Under the pieces are notes generated by a model. The model worked only from the letters and a program-made list of their open reading frames with translations. It had not been told where the DNA came from and did no database searches. A stretch of DNA of 59,310 nt from contig NZ_BDBS01000063.1 of the NCBI RefSeq assembly GCF_001613105.1, forward strand, positions 1-59,310, given 5' to 3'. Below are positions 19,204 to 28,018 of this stretch, piece by piece (the first letter of the stretch is position 1; every line of letters starts with the position of its first letter). The position numbers were made by a program, and so were the translations under genes. The stretch is from Nocardia pseudobrasiliensis NBRC 108224 (lineage in GTDB: Bacteria > Actinomycetota > Actinomycetes > Mycobacteriales > Mycobacteriaceae).

Positions 19204-20130
19204 ATGCGGTCGATCTGGAAGGGCTCCATCGCGTTCGGGCTGGTGAATGTCCCGGTGAAGGTCTACACCGCCACCGAGGACCATGACATCCGGTTCCATC
19301 AGGTGCATGCCAAGGACGGGGGTCGAATCAAGTACGACCGCGTGTGCACGGTGTGTGGTCAGTCGGTGCAGTACGCCGATATCGATAAGGCCTACGAATC
19401 CCCCGAGGGCGACCGGGTGATTCTCACCGACGAGGATTTCTCCAAGCTGCCGGTGGCCGAGAAGCATGAAATTCCGGTACTGCAGTTCGTCCCGGCGGAG
19501 CAGATCGATCCGATTCTGTTCGAACGCAGCTATTACCTCGAACCGGATTCGAATACACCGAAAGCCTATGTGCTGCTTGCCAAGACGCTCGAGCAGACCG
19601 ATCGCGTCGCACTGGTGAACTTCACGCTGCGGCAGAAGACCCGCCTGGCCGCGCTGCGGGTGCGCGACGGGGTGCTGCTGCTGCAAACGCTGCTGTGGCC
19701 CGATGAGGTGCGCGCGGCGGATTTCGAATCGCTCGACGGCGTGGCCGAACCGCGCAAGCAGGAACTGTCGATGGCCGAGACACTGGTCGACAGCATGTCC
19801 GACGATTTCGATCCGGATATGTATACCGACGAATATCAGATACAGCTGAAGAAGATGCTCGACGAGGCCATCGAGTCGGGATCCAGCAAGGTCACCCGCC
19901 CGGCCGAACCCGCGCCCGCGGAAATGGACGCCGAGGTCGTCGACCTGGTCGCGGCCCTGCAGCGCAGCCTCGAGGCCAGCGGGCGGCGCGGCACGACCAA
20001 GGCCGAACCCGCGGCCAAGAAGGCCGCGAAGTCGACGGCCAAGAAACAACCGGCCGAGAAGGCCGCGAAGAAGGCGACCAAGAAGGCCGCGAGCAAGGCG
20101 ACCAAGCAGTCGGCGCGCAAGGGCGCCTGA
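19204..20130 (+). CDS. ku: Non-homologous end-joining protein Ku
   Basis: Bacterial Ku, 308 aa, binds double-strand DNA ends as a homodimer and recruits LigD. The start MRSIWKGSIAFGLVNVPVKVY is diagnostic; the core ring domain runs to about residue 250 and a Lys/Ala-rich tail (AAKKAAK-type repeats, about 260-308) follows, a DNA-binding extension common in actinobacterial Ku. No ligD lies in the window. It follows the VOC gene after 68 nt and precedes a GNAT gene after 44 nt. Confidence 0.97.
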   Translation: MRSIWKGSIAFGLVNVPVKVYTATEDHDIRFHQVHAKDGGRIKYDRVCTVCGQSVQYADIDKAYESPEGDRVILTDEDFSKLPVAEKHEIPVLQFVPAEQIDPILFERSYYLEPDSNTPKAYVLLAKTLEQTDRVALVNFTLRQKTRLAALRVRDGVLLLQTLLWPDEVRAADFESLDGVAEPRKQELSMAETLVDSMSDDFDPDMYTDEYQIQLKKMLDEAIESGSSKVTRPAEPAPAEMDAEVVDLVAALQRSLEASGRRGTTKAEPAAKKAAKSTAKKQPAEKAAKKATKKAASKATKQSARKGA

Positions 20131-20174
20131 CCCGTCACCCAAGGTCGGGCGGCTGGGCTGGCAAACTGTCGGCC

Positions 20175-20705
20175 ATGGAAGCCGACATAGCCATCGTTCC
20201 CATGGGCCTCGGTCACCTGCGTGAGGTCCTCGACCTCGGTGACGAGGTGTTCGATACCAATACCAAGCCCTATACCTCGTGGTCGCTGACCTCGATCGCC
20301 GAACATCTGGACAATCCCGACGGATCCTGCTGGGTCGCCCTGGACTCGGACCGTGTGGTCGGTTTCGTGCTCGGCTCCATGGAGTTCGAGCTGCGCGAGG
20401 ACTGGGCCTATCTGGAATGGATCGCCGTCGCCCCGCATATGCAGGGCCTCGGCATCGCGGGCCGCCTGGTGGACATGTGCTGCGCGACCCTGTTCTCCCG
20501 CGGCGCGCGCCGCATCGTCACCGACGTCGAAATCGACAACTCGGCTTCGGCTGCGCTGATGACGCGGCACGGCTTCACCGAGGGCACCACGGTCACCCTG
20601 CTGGTCCGCCCCAATCCGGATCAGCCCGAGGCCGGGGCCGATACGCCCAACCTGTCCCCCGCCACCAAGCGCACCTTCGCGCGCACCGGTCGCCTGCGTC
20701 GCTGA
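20175..20705 (+). CDS. GNAT-family N-acetyltransferase
   Basis: A 176-aa acetyltransferase with the acetyl-CoA signature around WIAVAPHMQGLGIAGRLVD (motif A, about residues 82-100) and the later ASAALMTRHGFTEGTT (motif B). Strand WVALDSDRVVGFVLGS precedes it. Resembles RimI-like GNATs, but substrate is unknown. The C-terminal about 25 residues are polar and probably disordered. Confidence 0.88.
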   Translation: MEADIAIVPMGLGHLREVLDLGDEVFDTNTKPYTSWSLTSIAEHLDNPDGSCWVALDSDRVVGFVLGSMEFELREDWAYLEWIAVAPHMQGLGIAGRLVDMCCATLFSRGARRIVTDVEIDNSASAALMTRHGFTEGTTVTLLVRPNPDQPEAGADTPNLSPATKRTFARTGRLRR

Positions 20706-20725
20706 AAGCTGTCATACCCCCGCAC

Positions 20726-21352
20726 TCACTGAGGCTCTTTGGCCGCCCGCTCCCTGCCCTCGGCGAAGAAGTCCAGCAGCGCGGCGACCGTGGGCACCTC
20801 GGCGCGAGTGCGCATGGCCCCGAACGGCGCGTTCCAGAACTCGCCGGTGCGGCGGGTCCACGGGCCGACGTAGGCATAGGGTTGCGGATTGTCCCAATCA
20901 CCGGGCGAGACACCGAAATTGGTCTGATCAACGGCGACGGACAGGTCGAAGTGTTCGGGCCACAGCGTCGGCGGCTGGTCGCCGAATCGGCGCAGCGCGG
21001 TGTCGCCGACGGCGAACCAGCCGTGGATCTGTTCGGTCGCCTCGGCGTCGAGGGTGAATCCCTCCTCCGGATCCATATCGGTGCCGTCGCTGTAGAGCCC
21101 GGGCGGTGGTCCCTCGGCCTCGAATCCGGCCTGTTCGGCGATTTCGGCATAGCTACCGCGCAGCGGGGTGCGGCCCTCCGGCCACACCAGTTCGCTGCCG
21201 ACCACCGACACCGGCCATTTCACGCCGACGAAACCACCCAGCACGATGCGCATGCGGACAGTACCGAACCGCCGGTACTGCGGACCGGCGATCAGCAGTT
21301 CCGAGACCGCGTGCAGGGCGAAGCGGGTGTCCTCGTAGGTGATGTCGTCCAC
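20726..21352 (-). CDS. Conserved protein of unknown function
   Basis: A 208-aa protein I do not recognise. It has no signal peptide or membrane segment; Trp/Gly/Pro-rich segments (GPWTRRTGEFWNAPFG, FGVSPGDWDNPQPY) suggest a compact globular fold. The frame is open further upstream, but that part is low-quality; GTG 21352 (VDDITYEDTRFAL) is the best start, with a weak ribosome site, so the start is uncertain. It ends 21 nt from the convergent GNAT gene and is divergent from the RDD gene. Confidence 0.65.
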   Translation of the reverse strand: MDDITYEDTRFALHAVSELLIAGPQYRRFGTVRMRIVLGGFVGVKWPVSVVGSELVWPEGRTPLRGSYAEIAEQAGFEAEGPPPGLYSDGTDMDPEEGFTLDAEATEQIHGWFAVGDTALRRFGDQPPTLWPEHFDLSVAVDQTNFGVSPGDWDNPQPYAYVGPWTRRTGEFWNAPFGAMRTRAEVPTVAALLDFFAEGRERAAKEPQ

Positions 21353-21534
21353 CCGACCATCATCACCACACTCGAGGTCTCGGTCGTGGCAATTCCGCCG
21401 GGTTTGCCGCGTGTTTCCACGACGGTTCGCGCATACTTGGCGCGGGCTCACCGGTTTGCCGCGGTTCCGACACTGTTCCACCCCGGTCGTTGCGCTCACT
21501 CGTCCCACAGTTCGTCAGCGTCGGAGGCCCTGAA

Positions 21535-22194
21535 ATGACCGATCCGCATGCCCAGCAACCGTTTCCGCAACAGCCCGGCCAGGGCACGCCGCCGCCCGGC
21601 TACGGCTCACCCGAATCCGGTTACGGCACGGGCCAACCCAGCTACGGCGCCCCGCCGCCCGGTTACGGTCCGCCGCAGGGCGGCTATCCGCCCGCACCCG
21701 GTTATCAGCCCTACGGCCCGCCCCCGCCGTACGCCAGCTGGGGCGCCCGGGTCGGCGCGGCCCTGATCGACGCCCTGATCATCGGCGTACCCGCCGCGAT
21801 CTTCTACACCCTCGGCATCGTGGTCGGCTCCACGGATATGACCTGTACGACCGATGACAGCCCCGGCTCCTACAGCACCTCCTGCAGCGGCGGTCTGTCG
21901 GCGGGCGGAGTGATCCTGATGCTCATCGGCGCCCTGATCGCCCTGGCGGGCGGGCTGTATCTGCTCTACCGCGAGGGCGTTACCGGCCAGACGCCCGGTA
22001 AGAAGGTGCTCGGCATCAAGCTGATCCGCGAGGCCGACGGCCAGGTGATCGGCTTCGGCATGTCCATCGTGCGCCGGATCTGCCATGTCGTCGACGGCAT
22101 CCCCTGCTACCTGGGCTATCTGTGGCCGCTGTGGGATGAGAAGCGGCAGACCTTCGCCGATAAAATCCTCAACACCATCGTGGTCAAGGTCTAG
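21535..22194 (+). CDS. RDD-family membrane protein with Pro/Gly/Tyr-rich N-terminus
   Basis: A 219-aa protein: residues 1-65 form a Pro-Gly-Tyr repeat region (GYG, PPPGYGPPQGGYPP) typical of actinobacterial membrane proteins, followed by an RDD domain (SWGARVGAALIDALIIGVPA, then QTPGKKVLGIKLI) with two to three membrane helices. ATG 21535 is preferred over the upstream in-frame start because GGAGG (21523-21527) lies 7 nt before it. Function of RDD proteins is poorly defined (proposed transport). Its TAG shares CTAG with the convergent metQ stop. Confidence 0.85.
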   Translation: MTDPHAQQPFPQQPGQGTPPPGYGSPESGYGTGQPSYGAPPPGYGPPQGGYPPAPGYQPYGPPPPYASWGARVGAALIDALIIGVPAAIFYTLGIVVGSTDMTCTTDDSPGSYSTSCSGGLSAGGVILMLIGALIALAGGLYLLYREGVTGQTPGKKVLGIKLIREADGQVIGFGMSIVRRICHVVDGIPCYLGYLWPLWDEKRQTFADKILNTIVVKV

Positions 22195-23066
22195 CCGCGG
22201 AACTTCGCCTCGAGCTGGGCCAATGTCGCCTGCAGATCCGCGGCGTCGTTGGACTTGAAGATGCCGTCGAAGCCCGCCTCCGCGCGGATCGCGGCCTCGA
22301 CTTCCGGATCGTGGTAGAGCCGCACCAGTTTCGCCAGCCTCGGGTCGTCCCTGTCGGCGGCCCGGGCGGCGAAGATATTGATGTACTGCTTCAGCTCGGG
22401 GCGCTGCGGATCGTCGGTGAAGATCACCTGATCGTGGGTCAGGCCCGCCTGTCGCGCGAAGGTGTCGTCGACGAAGGCCGCGTCGACACTTTCCAGCGAT
22501 TGCGCGGTCAGCGTCGGATCGATGGTGGTCAGCCTCACCCGCGACGCCGCGGTGTCGACGTCCTCGAGTTTGGAATCCCAACTGGGACCGCCCTTCAGGA
22601 CGACCAGTCCGGCCGCCGCCAGGCCCAGCAGCGGCCGGACCTGATTCGCGGGGTTGTTGCTCAGGGTGATCTGCGCGCCCTGCTGGAGTTCGGAAACCGA
22701 TCTGTGCTTCTTCGAATACAAGGTCAGCGGATAGATCTCGGTCGCGCCGATCGGCACCAGGGTGTCGTGGTTGCGGACGTTGTAGTTCGCCAGGTACCGG
22801 ACGTGCTGGAATTTGTTGAGATCGATACGCCGTTGCGCCAGGGCGGGATTGGGTTGGTTGTAATCGGTGAAGTTCACGAACTCCACCGTGATGCCCGCCG
22901 CGGCCGCCTTGCTCTTGTACACCTGCCAGTGCGGCTGCGCGAGATCGTTCACACCGATGCGCACCACGTCGGCGCTGTGCTCGGCGCCACAGGAGGAGGC
23001 GGCCAGGGCCAGCGCGAACAGGACGGGAATCGCCAGATAGCGGCGTAGCCTTCGCATTTCGGGCAT
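22191..23066 (-). CDS. metQ: MetQ/NlpA-family substrate-binding lipoprotein, divergent copy
   Basis: A 291-aa lipoprotein of the NlpA/MetQ family that binds methionine or a related compound. Signal peptide LAIPVLFALALAASSC with lipidated Cys; mature part contains VNFTDYNQPNPALAQRRIDLNKFQH and LYSKKHRSVSELQQG, matching the second MetQ next door. ATG 23066 or 23057 are both possible; no clear ribosome site at either. It is transcribed away from metQ2-metN-metI, so it may deliver a different ligand to the same MetNI or be redundant. Confidence 0.85.
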   Translation of the reverse strand: MPEMRRLRRYLAIPVLFALALAASSCGAEHSADVVRIGVNDLAQPHWQVYKSKAAAAGITVEFVNFTDYNQPNPALAQRRIDLNKFQHVRYLANYNVRNHDTLVPIGATEIYPLTLYSKKHRSVSELQQGAQITLSNNPANQVRPLLGLAAAGLVVLKGGPSWDSKLEDVDTAASRVRLTTIDPTLTAQSLESVDAAFVDDTFARQAGLTHDQVIFTDDPQRPELKQYINIFAARAADRDDPRLAKLVRLYHDPEVEAAIRAEAGFDGIFKSNDAADLQATLAQLEAKFRG

Positions 23067-23081
23067 ATTAGACGTTCGTGG

Positions 23082-23136
23082 CTCTGGGTTGCCAGAGTTT
23101 CGCTCAGGCGAATCGGAAACCTTGTTTCCGGTTCGC
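23082..23136. promoter_or_regulatory. Two hairpins in the region between the divergent metQ genes
   Basis: CTCTGG-GTTG-CCAGAG (23082-23097) is a perfect 6-bp hairpin. A second, 13-bp stem (23108-23120 with 23124-23136, one G-T pair, 3-nt loop) follows 10 nt later. Both lie in the 122-nt region driving two methionine-transport transcripts and could act as operators or as RNA structures. They do not assemble into a recognisable SAM riboswitch. Confidence 0.45.
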
Positions 23137-23188
23137 TTCACCCGCTTGGATTGCCGGGTTCTCATCACGACGATCTATTGGAGCACGA

Positions 23189-24064
23189 GTGAAATTCCAT
23201 CGGGCACTGGCGATCCCGGTCCTGGTAGCAACCGCGGCCCTCACCCTCACGGCGTGCGGTGGAAATGACGACGCCTCCTCCGGCAACGTCGTGCGGATCG
23301 GCACCACCGATCGCGACCATACCTGGGAGGTCTTCGAGCAGAAGGCCAAAGCCAAGGGCATCACGCTGAAGACCACCAACTTCTCCGACTACAAGCAGCC
23401 CAATCTCGCTCTGGCGCAGAAGCAGATCGATGTGAATCTGTTCCAGCATCTGCAGTTCCTGGGCCAGTACAACGTCGCCAACAACGACACCCTGACCCCG
23501 ATCGGCGCGACCTACATCGTGCCGCTGGGCCTGTATTCGAAGAAGCACAAATCCGTCGCCGAGATTCCGCAGGGCGGCGAGATCGCCATCCCGAACGATC
23601 CGACCAATCAGGCCCGCGCCCTGAATGTGCTGCAGTCGGCGGGCCTACTGAAACTGACCGGCGCCCCGCGCCAGCCCACCCCCGCCGATATCGACAAGGC
23701 CGCCTCGAAGGTCAAGGTCACCCCCGTCGACGCGGCGCAGACCGCGCTGTCGCTGAATTCGGTCGACGGTTCGGTCATCAACAACACCTTCCTGGAGCGC
23801 TCCGGCGTCGATCCGAAATCGGCCATCTACAAAGACGATCCGAAGGATCCGGCGGCCGAGCCCTATATCAACACGCTGGTGACCCGGGCCGCGGACAAGA
23901 ACAATCCGCTGTATCTGCAGCTGGTCGACATCTGGCACGACCCCGATGTGCAGCAGGCCGAGGCCGAGACCACCAAGGGCACCGCGGTCGAGGTCAAGCG
24001 CGGCGGTCCCGAGCTGGAGCAGATTCTGACGCGTGTGCAGCAGAATCTGCGCGATCAGAAGTGA
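23189..24064 (+). CDS. metQ: MetQ/NlpA-family substrate-binding lipoprotein of the Met transporter
   Basis: A 291-aa lipoprotein, VKFHRALAIPVLVATAALT then LTAC lipobox. NlpA/MetQ features: WEVFEQKAKAKGITLKTTNF, DYKQPNLALAQKQIDVNLFQ and LYSKKHKSVAEIPQG. GTG 23189 is chosen with GGAG at 23180-23183; the frame is open to 23078, but the extra part would precede the signal peptide. It overlaps metN by 4 nt (GTGA), so it is the binding protein made with the transporter core. Confidence 0.92.
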   Translation: MKFHRALAIPVLVATAALTLTACGGNDDASSGNVVRIGTTDRDHTWEVFEQKAKAKGITLKTTNFSDYKQPNLALAQKQIDVNLFQHLQFLGQYNVANNDTLTPIGATYIVPLGLYSKKHKSVAEIPQGGEIAIPNDPTNQARALNVLQSAGLLKLTGAPRQPTPADIDKAASKVKVTPVDAAQTALSLNSVDGSVINNTFLERSGVDPKSAIYKDDPKDPAAEPYINTLVTRAADKNNPLYLQLVDIWHDPDVQQAEAETTKGTAVEVKRGGPELEQILTRVQQNLRDQK

Positions 24065-25086
24065 GCGAACCGGCCACGACGGCGGCCGGTTCCGCCGCCG
24101 TCGAATTCCGTTCCGTCAGCAAGATCTTCACCGTGGGCAAGGCGAATACGATCGCGCTCGACGAGATAGATCTGCGCATCGAGCGCGGGGAGATCTTCGG
24201 CATCATCGGCTATTCCGGCGCGGGTAAGAGCACCCTGGTGCGGCTCGTCAACGGCCTGGAGAAGCCGAGTTCGGGCACAATCCTGGTCGGCGGCGAGCCG
24301 ATTACCGATGTGCCCGAATCGCGGGTGCGCGCGCTGCGCCGCGACATCGGCATGGTGTTCCAGCAGTTCAACCTGTTCCGCTCGCGCACGGTCGCGGGCA
24401 ATGTGGAATATCCGCTGAAGGTGGCCCGCTGGCCGCGGGCGAAACGCAAGGCGCGCGTGGCCGAACTGCTCGAATTCGTGGGTCTGTCCGATAAGGCGCG
24501 CAACTATCCCGATCAGTTGTCGGGCGGGCAGAAACAGCGCGTGGGTATCGCCCGCGCCCTGGCCACTTCCCCGGCGCTGCTGTTGGCCGACGAGGCGACC
24601 TCGGCGCTGGATCCCGAGACCACCCAGGAGGTGCTGCGGCTGCTGAAGAAGGTCAACAGCGAACTCGGCGTCACCATCGTGGTGATCACCCACGAGATGG
24701 ATGTGATCCGCGCGGTCGCCGATCGAGTGGCCGTGCTCGCCGAGGGCAAGGTGGTCGAATTGGCCAGTACCTTCGAGGTTTTCGCGGCCCCGCAGGCCGC
24801 GCCGACCCGCTCCTTCGTCGACACCGTGCTGCACAACCGGCCGAGCGCCGACGAGCTGCGGCGGCTCGGCGAGCGGCATACCGGACGTCTCGTGACCGTC
24901 GAACTCGGCGACGACCGTGGAGTCGGGGCGGCACTGACGACCGCCGCGCACGCCGGGGTCCGCTTCGAGGTGGTCTACGGCGGGGTGAGCGCGTTGCAGG
25001 ACAAGACGTTCGGCAGCCTCACCCTCGCGCTCGAGGGGCCCGACGACGCGGTGGACAAGGTGATCGACGAGCTGACGGGGGCCTGA
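24061..25086 (+). CDS. metN: Methionine ABC importer ATPase
   Basis: A 341-aa MetN-type ATPase: Walker A GYSGAGKST, Q-loop MVFQQFNLFRSRTVAGN, signature LSGGQKQRVGIARAL, Walker B LLADEATSALD, His in VITHEMD. A C-terminal ACT-like NIL domain (about 265-341) binds methionine and inhibits transport when internal methionine is high, as known for E. coli MetN. GTG 24061 overlaps the metQ stop. The metI start overlaps its own stop by 1 nt. Confidence 0.95.
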   Translation: MSEPATTAAGSAAVEFRSVSKIFTVGKANTIALDEIDLRIERGEIFGIIGYSGAGKSTLVRLVNGLEKPSSGTILVGGEPITDVPESRVRALRRDIGMVFQQFNLFRSRTVAGNVEYPLKVARWPRAKRKARVAELLEFVGLSDKARNYPDQLSGGQKQRVGIARALATSPALLLADEATSALDPETTQEVLRLLKKVNSELGVTIVVITHEMDVIRAVADRVAVLAEGKVVELASTFEVFAAPQAAPTRSFVDTVLHNRPSADELRRLGERHTGRLVTVELGDDRGVGAALTTAAHAGVRFEVVYGGVSALQDKTFGSLTLALEGPDDAVDKVIDELTGA

Positions 25087-25748
25087 TGCATACCAATTGG
25101 GATCAATTGCGGCCGGTGCTCGGCGAGGCCGTCGGCACCACCATCTATCTGGTGCTGCTCACCTTCGTCGTGGGTGGATTGCTGGGACTGGCGCTGGGCA
25201 CCGCGCTGTATGTCACGCGCAAGGGCGGTCTGCTGGCCAACGCGCCCATTCACGTGCTGCTCAATGTGCTGGTGAATGTGGTGCGCCCGATTCCGTTCAT
25301 CATTCTGCTGGCGGCGCTGGGCCCGGTGACGCTGAAGGTGGTCGGCACCACCATCGGCACCGACGCCGCGGCCTTCGTCATGATCGTCGCGGCCTCGTTC
25401 GCCATCGCGCGGATCGTGGAGCAGAATCTGGTCACCGTCGATCCAGGCGTGATCGAGGCGGCGCGATCGATGGGCGCGGGCCCGTTGCGCATCATCGCGA
25501 CGCTGCTGATTCCGGAAGCGTTGGGCCCGTTGGTACTCGGTTACACCTTCGTGGTGATCGGCATCGTCGACATGTCGGCCATGGCGGGTTATGTCGGCGG
25601 CGGCGGGCTGGGCGATTTCGCGATCGTCTACGGCTATCAGCGCTTCGACTGGCAGGTCACCCTGGTCGCGACGATCATCATCATCGTCGGGGTGCAGGGC
25701 GTGCAGTTCGCGGGCAACCTGCTGGCGCGGCGCGTGCTGCGGCGCTGA
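25086..25748 (+). CDS. metI: Methionine ABC importer permease
   Basis: A 220-aa MetI permease with five predicted helices and the EAA loop EAARSMGAGPLRIIATLLIPEALG near residue 128-150 for contact with MetN. ATG 25086 overlaps the TGA of metN. Ends directly beside the convergent acyl-CoA dehydrogenase gene (stops adjacent), with no visible terminator. Confidence 0.95.
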   Translation: MHTNWDQLRPVLGEAVGTTIYLVLLTFVVGGLLGLALGTALYVTRKGGLLANAPIHVLLNVLVNVVRPIPFIILLAALGPVTLKVVGTTIGTDAAAFVMIVAASFAIARIVEQNLVTVDPGVIEAARSMGAGPLRIIATLLIPEALGPLVLGYTFVVIGIVDMSAMAGYVGGGGLGDFAIVYGYQRFDWQVTLVATIIIIVGVQGVQFAGNLLARRVLRR

Positions 25749-27011
25749 TCAAACGCCCTTCGGCGCACGGCTTTTCATGAATCCGAACAGATACCCCGCC
25801 ACCCGGCGCAGCTGGATCTCCTCCGAACCCTCGGTGATCCGGTAGCGCCGGTGGTGGCGGTAGATGTGCTCGAACGGCTGATGTCGTGAGTAGCCGAGAC
25901 CGCCGTGCACCTGCATGGCCCGGTCGGCGGCCTCGCAGCACAGTCGGTTGGCCCAGAAGTTGCACATCGAAACCTGTTCCGAGGCGGCGAAGGTGCCGTG
26001 CCGGTCCATTGTCCAGGCCGTCTGGCGGATGAGCGCACGCAGCATCGCGCACTGGGTATGCAGTTCCGCGAGGGGGAACTGGATGGCCTGATTGTCCGCC
26101 AGCGGCCTGCCGAAGGGCTTGCGCCCCTTGACATATGCCACCGACCGGTCGATACAGTACTGCGCCGCGCCGAGACTGGACGCGGCCTGGCGGATGCGAT
26201 TCTCGTTGAAGAAATGCTGCACCACGGCCAGGCCGCGTCCCTCCGGACCGAACATCGCATCGACCGGCACGCGCGCCCCGCGCAAGGCGACGCGGCCGTG
26301 GTCGGTGGGCATATTGAAGGTCCAGAGATATTCCTCGATGGTGAATCCCGCTGTGCCGGTGGGCACCAGAAACGCGGTGATGCCCGCGCCGTCGCCCGGA
26401 TCACCGGAGGTGCGGGCGAAGATCAGATCGGCGGCGGCGCCGTGGATGCCGCTGTTCCAGGTCTTCTCCCCGGTGATCACCCACTCGTCGCCGTCGCGAA
26501 CCGCGGTGGTCGCCATGTGGGTGGCGTCGGACCCGTGTTCGGGTTCGGTGATACCGAAGGCGAAATAGCGTGTGCCCGCGGCCAATTCGTCGACCCATTC
26601 GGACTTCTGACGCTCGGAGCCGTATTCGAGCATGAGCAGCAGGCCGACATTGTTGGCCACCACGGCATGTTCGTTCTGCAGATCGGCGTGCAGGCCCAGG
26701 CCGCGATGCGCGAGATGTTCGCGGATGACCGCCATGGCCAGGTTGGTGCCGTCGCGGCCGCCGTAGGCCGCGGGGAAGGCGTAGCGGTAGTGCCCGGCCG
26801 CGTCGGCGCGGCGACGGGTCTCGGCCAGCAGATCCTCCCATTCCTTGCTCGGCAGGCCGCCGCGGTCCCAGTCGGTGCGGGCGTCCTCGCGGCGGTGATC
26901 GAAGAAGCGGATATTGTCGTCGGCCCGTTCGAGCGGGACGATCTCGCGGTCGATGAACTCGTCGAGTTCGGCGAGATAGCCGGCCAAATCGGCGGGTAGA
27001 TCGAAATCCAT
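25749..27011 (-). CDS. Acyl-CoA dehydrogenase
   Basis: A 420-aa FAD-dependent acyl-CoA dehydrogenase. FAD/substrate segments are clear: YFAFGITEPEHGSDATHMAT, EWVITGEKTWNSGI, and the C-terminal QVHGGLGYSRHQPFEHIYR and ITEGSEEIQLRRVAGYLFG. Start ATG 27011 (MDFDLPADLAGYLAELDEF) is typical of the subgroup; the frame continues upstream through the phosphotransferase gene, but only as a shadow. Third gene of a leftward operon with a DUF6285 protein and an APH-like phosphotransferase, a trio frequent in actinobacteria and proteobacteria, suggesting activation and oxidation of an unidentified acid or alcohol. Confidence 0.93.
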   Translation of the reverse strand: MDFDLPADLAGYLAELDEFIDREIVPLERADDNIRFFDHRREDARTDWDRGGLPSKEWEDLLAETRRRADAAGHYRYAFPAAYGGRDGTNLAMAVIREHLAHRGLGLHADLQNEHAVVANNVGLLLMLEYGSERQKSEWVDELAAGTRYFAFGITEPEHGSDATHMATTAVRDGDEWVITGEKTWNSGIHGAAADLIFARTSGDPGDGAGITAFLVPTGTAGFTIEEYLWTFNMPTDHGRVALRGARVPVDAMFGPEGRGLAVVQHFFNENRIRQAASSLGAAQYCIDRSVAYVKGRKPFGRPLADNQAIQFPLAELHTQCAMLRALIRQTAWTMDRHGTFAASEQVSMCNFWANRLCCEAADRAMQVHGGLGYSRHQPFEHIYRHHRRYRITEGSEEIQLRRVAGYLFGFMKSRAPKGV

Positions 27012-27019
27012 TGCCGCTC

Positions 27020-28018
27020 CTAGCCTTCCGGTCGGATCTGCATGAGCAGATCCCATTCGATCTCCGAGATCCGGCGGCCGCTGGCGGCCATCACGATATC
27101 GCGCACGCTGCCGTCGAGGTGGGCGGCGGCCTGCCCGGCCAGGCCCAGGCCCCAGCCGAGCGTGCACAGCACCTTCCACCAGCGCAGCCGGTCCGCGTCG
27201 AATTCGCCGCCGACCTGTTCGTAGCCGTGCCGGAACGCCTCGCGTCCGGCGAATCCGCCGAATTCGGCGGCGTCGACGCCGAAGCGCCACATGCGCAGCG
27301 CCGCCCAAGCGGCGTCGTGCATGGGATCGCCGAAGCGGCGGGCGTTCTCCCAGTCCAGCACCGCGCGCAGGCCGTCGCCGTCGACGATCAGGTTGCCGTT
27401 GCGCATATCGGTGTGCAGCAGTGCCTTTCGTGCGGGCGGATCCGGGCGGTGATCGTGCAGCCAGCGCAGCGCCAGTTCGAAAACCGGGCGGTCGGCGAGC
27501 AGTTCGATCACCCCGCCCTCGGCCTCGGCCAATTCCGTTCGGACGGGATCGGTTTCGGCGACACCCGGCAGCGCGGCGGGCGCGTCGTGCGGATCGATCG
27601 CGTGCAGTCGCCCCATCGCCTTGCCCAGCTGGGCGGCCAGTCGCTCCCCGATGCCGGCGGCGTGCACCAGCCGAAGTACCTTGCGCGGCACAGTCTCTCC
27701 GTCGAATCGCTCGGAGACCAGAAACGGCGCGCCGACGTACTCCGGATCGACACAGGTCGCCACGATCGGCGGCACCGGGACGCCGTGCTTGCGGGCCAGC
27801 TCGCGCACCTCGCCCTCGACCTGCACCGGCAGCCGTTCGATCGAGGCGGGCACGATCGTGGCCACCAGCCGTCGGCTGTCGGTGCCGCGCCGCGCGTCGA
27901 ACGCCACCGTCCGCCGCCGCGCACCCGCCGACACCTGCCGCACATTCGACACCGATACGACCCCACCGACTTCCGCACTGAGGAAGCGCGCCAGACCAAA
28001 CGCGGTATTCCCGCTCAC
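27020..28018 (-). CDS. APH/ChoK-family phosphotransferase
   Basis: A 332-aa kinase-fold protein of the aminoglycoside/choline kinase family. Catalytic loop LLHTDMRNGNLIVDGDG (HxDxxxxN) and metal-binding VLDWENARRFGDPMHD are intact. The neighbouring acyl-CoA dehydrogenase and DUF6285 gene fit the ACAD10-like phosphotransferase group rather than antibiotic resistance. GTG 28018 overlaps the upstream TGA (GTGA) with GGGAGG before it; ATG 28030 is an alternative. Confidence 0.88.
   Translation of the reverse strand: MSGNTAFGLARFLSAEVGGVVSVSNVRQVSAGARRRTVAFDARRGTDSRRLVATIVPASIERLPVQVEGEVRELARKHGVPVPPIVATCVDPEYVGAPFLVSERFDGETVPRKVLRLVHAAGIGERLAAQLGKAMGRLHAIDPHDAPAALPGVAETDPVRTELAEAEGGVIELLADRPVFELALRWLHDHRPDPPARKALLHTDMRNGNLIVDGDGLRAVLDWENARRFGDPMHDAAWAALRMWRFGVDAAEFGGFAGREAFRHGYEQVGGEFDADRLRWWKVLCTLGWGLGLAGQAAAHLDGSVRDIVMAASGRRISEIEWDLLMQIRPEG

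Noticed and set aside
23067..23188. SAM riboswitch upstream of the methionine transporter genes
   Set aside because: GGCAAC-like pieces occur on the minus strand (TCTGGCAACCC), but the other core elements and a closing P1 stem with the expected spacing of SAM-I or SAM-IV are not found.
27020..28018. Aminoglycoside resistance kinase
   Set aside because: The kinase motifs fit, but operon partners (DUF6285, acyl-CoA dehydrogenase) point to a metabolic phosphotransferase.
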